A program made the translations under genes and the position numbers. The notes beneath the pieces were generated by a model. It searched no databases, was not told where the DNA came from, and saw nothing but the letters and a program-made list of their open reading frames with translations. This document shows, piece after piece, positions 61,421 through 64,000 of a stretch of DNA of 64,000 bases. The stretch lies in contig NZ_WWDL01000031.1 in NCBI RefSeq assembly GCF_009848505.1, positions 1 through 64,000 on the forward strand, in the 5' to 3' direction. The DNA comes from Muricoccus harenae (lineage in GTDB: Bacteria; Pseudomonadota; Alphaproteobacteria; Acetobacterales; Acetobacteraceae). How positions within the stretch are numbered: position 1 is the first letter of the stretch; the number at the start of each line of letters is the position of its first letter.

Positions 61421-62401
61421 TCACCCGACCCTCATCCCGGCCTCGCGCGCCACCTTTCCCCAGCGGCGGCTGGCGGATGCAATCCATTCCCCGGCCTCGG
61501 CCGGGCCGCCAACCTCCGGCTCCACCGCCCAGGTAGCCAGCCGCTCGCGCACCTGTGGCTCGGCGAAGACGGCCGTCACGAGCCCGGCCCAGTCGCGCCG
61601 CGCCGCCTCCGGCACGCCGCGTGGGGCCATCAGCACATAGGCGAAGCGCACATCGAAGCCGGGATGGCCGGCCTCGGCCACCGTCTGCGCCTCGGGCATC
61701 ATCGCAAGCCTCCGCGGGCCGGACACGGCGATCGCCCGCAACCGGCCATCGCGCACGAAATCGGCGCCCCCGGACACAGCGATGAAGCCTGCCGCCACGC
61801 GCCCCGCGAGCAGATCCGTCATCGCCTCGGCATTGCCGCGGAACGGGACATGCTCCAGCGCGGTCGGCGGCAGGCCGAGCGTGCTGCGCAGATGCTCCAT
61901 GGCGAGATGCCCCGGCGAGCCATTTCCGGCAGAGGCGTAGAGCAGCGGACGAGCCTGTGCCGCGCGCAGGAATCCGCCCAGATCCGCGATCCCCGCCGAT
62001 GGATGCACCAGCAGCGCCACCGGATAGGTGCCCGCAATCGCCACGGGCTCCAGGTCCCGCGCCGGATCGAAGCCCTGATTCGCATAGAGATGCGGGTTGA
62101 GGCTGAAGGTGGTGTCGATCGCCAGCAACAGCGTCCGGCCATCGGCCGGCGTGCGGGCCACGAGGGCGGCGGCGATATTGCCATTGGCGCCCGCCCTGTT
62201 CTCCACCACCACCGTTCCGCGCGACCGCCCGCCGGCACCGCGCGCCGCCCCATCCGCCAGCAGCCGCGCCACGCCATCCAGCGCCGCCCCGGGCGGAAAG
62301 GCGGCCACGATCCGCGTCGCTTCCACTTGGGCGAGAGCCAGGCCAGGCGCCGTCGCACCGAGCGCCAGCTGCCCCGCCATGCGGCGCGTGAGTATGGCCA
62401 T
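61421..62401 (-). CDS. Bug/TctC-family periplasmic solute-binding protein
   Basis: A 326-residue Bug protein with an arginine-pair signal (MAILTRRMAGQLALGATAPG, cut after LALAQ). Motifs: RIVAAFPPGAALDGVARLL, where the usual second Gly is Ala (PPGAAL rather than PGG); VVVENRAGANGNIAAALVA; LEHVPFRGNAEAMTDLLAG; and AYVLMAPRGVP. ATG 62401 is the start. It is divergent from the sulfatase with 95 bases between starts, so the two may serve the same sulfated or phosphonated substrate. Confidence 0.88.
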   Translation of the reverse strand: MAILTRRMAGQLALGATAPGLALAQVEATRIVAAFPPGAALDGVARLLADGAARGAGGRSRGTVVVENRAGANGNIAAALVARTPADGRTLLLAIDTTFSLNPHLYANQGFDPARDLEPVAIAGTYPVALLVHPSAGIADLGGFLRAAQARPLLYASAGNGSPGHLAMEHLRSTLGLPPTALEHVPFRGNAEAMTDLLAGRVAAGFIAVSGGADFVRDGRLRAIAVSGPRRLAMMPEAQTVAEAGHPGFDVRFAYVLMAPRGVPEAARRDWAGLVTAVFAEPQVRERLATWAVEPEVGGPAEAGEWIASASRRWGKVAREAGMRVG

Positions 62402-62496
62402 GCTTCCCTGGTCTCCCATCCCCGCTGGCCGGTCTACCGCCGGCCTGGGTAACGCCCTACCGTCGCCGCATAAGATCGGAGGAGGCAAGGGACCAC

Positions 62497-64000
62497 GTGA
62501 CCGCTCGGAACGTTCTGTTCGTGATGGCGGACCAGTTTCGCTGGGACCACATGTCCTGCGCGGGCCACCCGCATCTGCCCACACCCAATCTCGACAGGCT
62601 GGCGGAGCGGGGCGTGCGCTTCGCCCAGGCCTATGTGCAGTCCGGCATCTGCGGTCCGTCCCGTATGTCCTACTACACTGGCCGCTACGTCTCCTCGCAT
62701 GGCGCCACCCACAACCGCGTGCCGCTCTCGGTGGGTGAGGTGACGCTCGGCTGGCACCTGCGGGAGGCGGGGCGCAGGCTGGCCCTCGCCGGCAAGACGC
62801 ATATGCTGCCCGATGCGCGCGGCATGGCGCGGCTCGGTCTCGACGGGCAGCATGATCTGAAGGCGCTGCTGGACGAGGGCTGGTTCACCCTGGTGGACCG
62901 CCATGACGGCCATCACGGCGAACCCGATTCCGCCTATGCCGACTGGCTGCGGAGCAAGGGCTATGACAGCCCGGATCCATGGACCGACTACGTCATCGCC
63001 GTGGATGGCCCGGAGGGGCCCCGGTCAGGCTGGAAGATGCGCAACGCCCGCCTGCCCGCGCGGGTGCGCGAGGAGCACAGCGAAACTGCCTACACCACCG
63101 ATGTCGCGATCCGCTTCATGGAGGAGCGCGGGGAAGAGCCCTGGGTGCTGCACCTCTCCTATGTGAAGCCGCACTGGCCCTACATCGCGCCCGCGCCCTA
63201 CCATGCCATGTTCGGGCCGGAGGACTGCCTGCCCGTGGTGCGCGGGGAGGCCGAACGCGGCCCCGGCGTCCATCCCGTGCTGCGCGAGTTCCAGCGGGAG
63301 GAGGTGGCGGAGAACTTCGCGCGCGACGAGACGGTGTCCACGGTGCGTCCGGCCTATCAGGGCCTGATCGCCCAACTCGACCACCATCTCGGCCGCGTCT
63401 GGGACACGATGGAGCGGCTGGGACGCTGGCGCGACACCCTCGTCGTCTTCTGCTCCGACCATGGGGACTATCTCGGCGATCATTGGCTCGGCGAGAAGGA
63501 GCTGTTCCACGACTGCATCCAGCGCGTGCCCTTCATCCTCTTCGACCCCTCGGCCGAGGCGGATGCGACGCGGGGCTCGGTCGACCACCGGCTCGTCGAG
63601 GCCATCGACGTGGTTCCCACGATGCTCGACGCGATGGCCCTCGATCCGGCCGAGCACCTGGTCGAAGGACGCTCCCTTCTGCCGCTCACGCGCGGCCGTG
63701 AGATCGAATGGCGCGATGCGGCCTTCTCCGAGCTGGACTGGACCTTCCGTGGGGCCCGCCGCCGCCTCGGCCTGCCGACCGGCCATCACCACGCCTGGAT
63801 GGTGCGCACAGCCCAGTGGAAATACGTTCATTGGACCGGCGGGCTGCGACCCATGCTGTTCGACCTTACCGCCGATCCCGACGAGTTGCAGGACCTGGGC
63901 GACGACCCGGCCCTGGCAACGGTCCGACGGATGATGCGGGACCGCCTTCTCGCCTGGTTCAGCGGGTTAAAACGCCGCACCACCCTCACCTGGGCCGAGG
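62497..64000 (+). CDS. sulfatase-family hydrolase (3' end beyond window)
   Basis: The first 501 codons of an alkaline-phosphatase-superfamily sulfatase. The metal-binding start is VLFVMADQFRWDHMSCAGHP. The formylglycine site is Cys52 in GICGPSRMSYYTGR, matching C-x-P-S-R, so maturation by an FGE-type enzyme is expected. The late metal ligands are in VFCSDHGDYLGDHWLGEKEL. There is no signal peptide, so it is cytoplasmic, as for choline sulfatase or phosphonate monoester hydrolases. GTG 62497 with GGAGGAGGCAAGG upstream is the start; the stop lies beyond the window. Confidence 0.9.
   Translation, partial: MTARNVLFVMADQFRWDHMSCAGHPHLPTPNLDRLAERGVRFAQAYVQSGICGPSRMSYYTGRYVSSHGATHNRVPLSVGEVTLGWHLREAGRRLALAGKTHMLPDARGMARLGLDGQHDLKALLDEGWFTLVDRHDGHHGEPDSAYADWLRSKGYDSPDPWTDYVIAVDGPEGPRSGWKMRNARLPARVREEHSETAYTTDVAIRFMEERGEEPWVLHLSYVKPHWPYIAPAPYHAMFGPEDCLPVVRGEAERGPGVHPVLREFQREEVAENFARDETVSTVRPAYQGLIAQLDHHLGRVWDTMERLGRWRDTLVVFCSDHGDYLGDHWLGEKELFHDCIQRVPFILFDPSAEADATRGSVDHRLVEAIDVVPTMLDAMALDPAEHLVEGRSLLPLTRGREIEWRDAAFSELDWTFRGARRRLGLPTGHHHAWMVRTAQWKYVHWTGGLRPMLFDLTADPDELQDLGDDPALATVRRMMRDRLLAWFSGLKRRTTLTWAE

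Overview
The window is high-GC bacterial chromosomal DNA. It most likely comes from an alphaproteobacterium of the Acetobacteraceae type (Roseomonas-like); this is an inference. The evidence is the gene order enoyl-CoA hydratase - rpsT - dnaA - dnaN - recF - gyrB, the abundance of Bug/TctC-type periplasmic binding proteins (nine complete copies), a sorbosone-dehydrogenase-type lipoprotein and a complete fructose PTS of the fruBKA type. No rRNA, tRNA or CRISPR array was recognised.

Layout. 1-0.4 kb: end of an IS630-family element whose transposase has a nonsense codon. 0.5-5.5 kb: an OprO/OprP-type porin and a small Lys/Arg-rich protein on the minus strand, facing an arsR-arsC-acr3 operon (ATGA-coupled, with a visible promoter and operator) and an MFS exporter. 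5.7-11 kb: a CorC/HlyC-type membrane protein, two Bug binding proteins and a divergent ThDP-dependent enzyme. 11.2-13.4 kb: two small secreted paralogues, then a 1.4 kb stretch without a recognisable gene that becomes AT-rich. 13.4-15.4 kb: a beta-helix protein with RTX repeats, probably exported by a type I system not present here. 15.9-21.2 kb: fruB-fruK-fruA on the minus strand. 21.3-23.3 kb: decayed remnants of SDR and MarC genes, then a run of small secreted proteins, one related to the pair at 11 kb. 23.4-25.3 kb: a tightly coupled three-gene cassette (HTH protein, DUF2786 protein, HExxH metallopeptidase) behind a strong palindromic site; this is the best candidate for an undescribed system. 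25.5-29.8 kb: an MFS transporter, a Gly/Tyr-rich lipoprotein and two Bug proteins. 29.9-35.3 kb: a putative carboxylate catabolic cluster (Asp/Glu racemase-like, PrpF, quinone oxidoreductase, Bug, MmgE/PrpD), followed by a broken IclR regulator and an IS3 remnant. 36.3-41.4 kb: an ETHE1/Blh-like MBL hydrolase, a class A penicillin-binding protein with a Tat-like N-terminus, and a DUF2231 protein coupled to a PQQ-type sugar dehydrogenase lipoprotein. 41.5-42.2 kb: a wrecked IS6-family transposase. 42.5-50.5 kb: gyrB, recF, dnaN, dnaA, rpsT and an enoyl-CoA hydratase, all on the minus strand. 50.6-64 kb: four further Bug proteins interleaved with a SIMPL protein, a pyruvate-oxidase-like ThDP enzyme, a DMT transporter, a Kef-type antiporter overlapping an alpha/beta hydrolase, a CodA-like amidohydrolase, and a sulfatase that runs off the window end.

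How it works together. The metabolism implied is scavenging of organic acids through many dedicated binding proteins. Several sit beside one or two enzymes that may act on the captured substrate: ThDP enzyme, amidohydrolase, PrpF/MmgE, sulfatase. No TctA/TctB membrane component is present, so these binding proteins must share transporters encoded elsewhere or act as sensors. The replication-initiation block marks ordinary core chromosome. Mobile-element and gene remnants (IS630, IS3, IS6, SDR, MarC, IclR) lie in the gaps between otherwise intact blocks.
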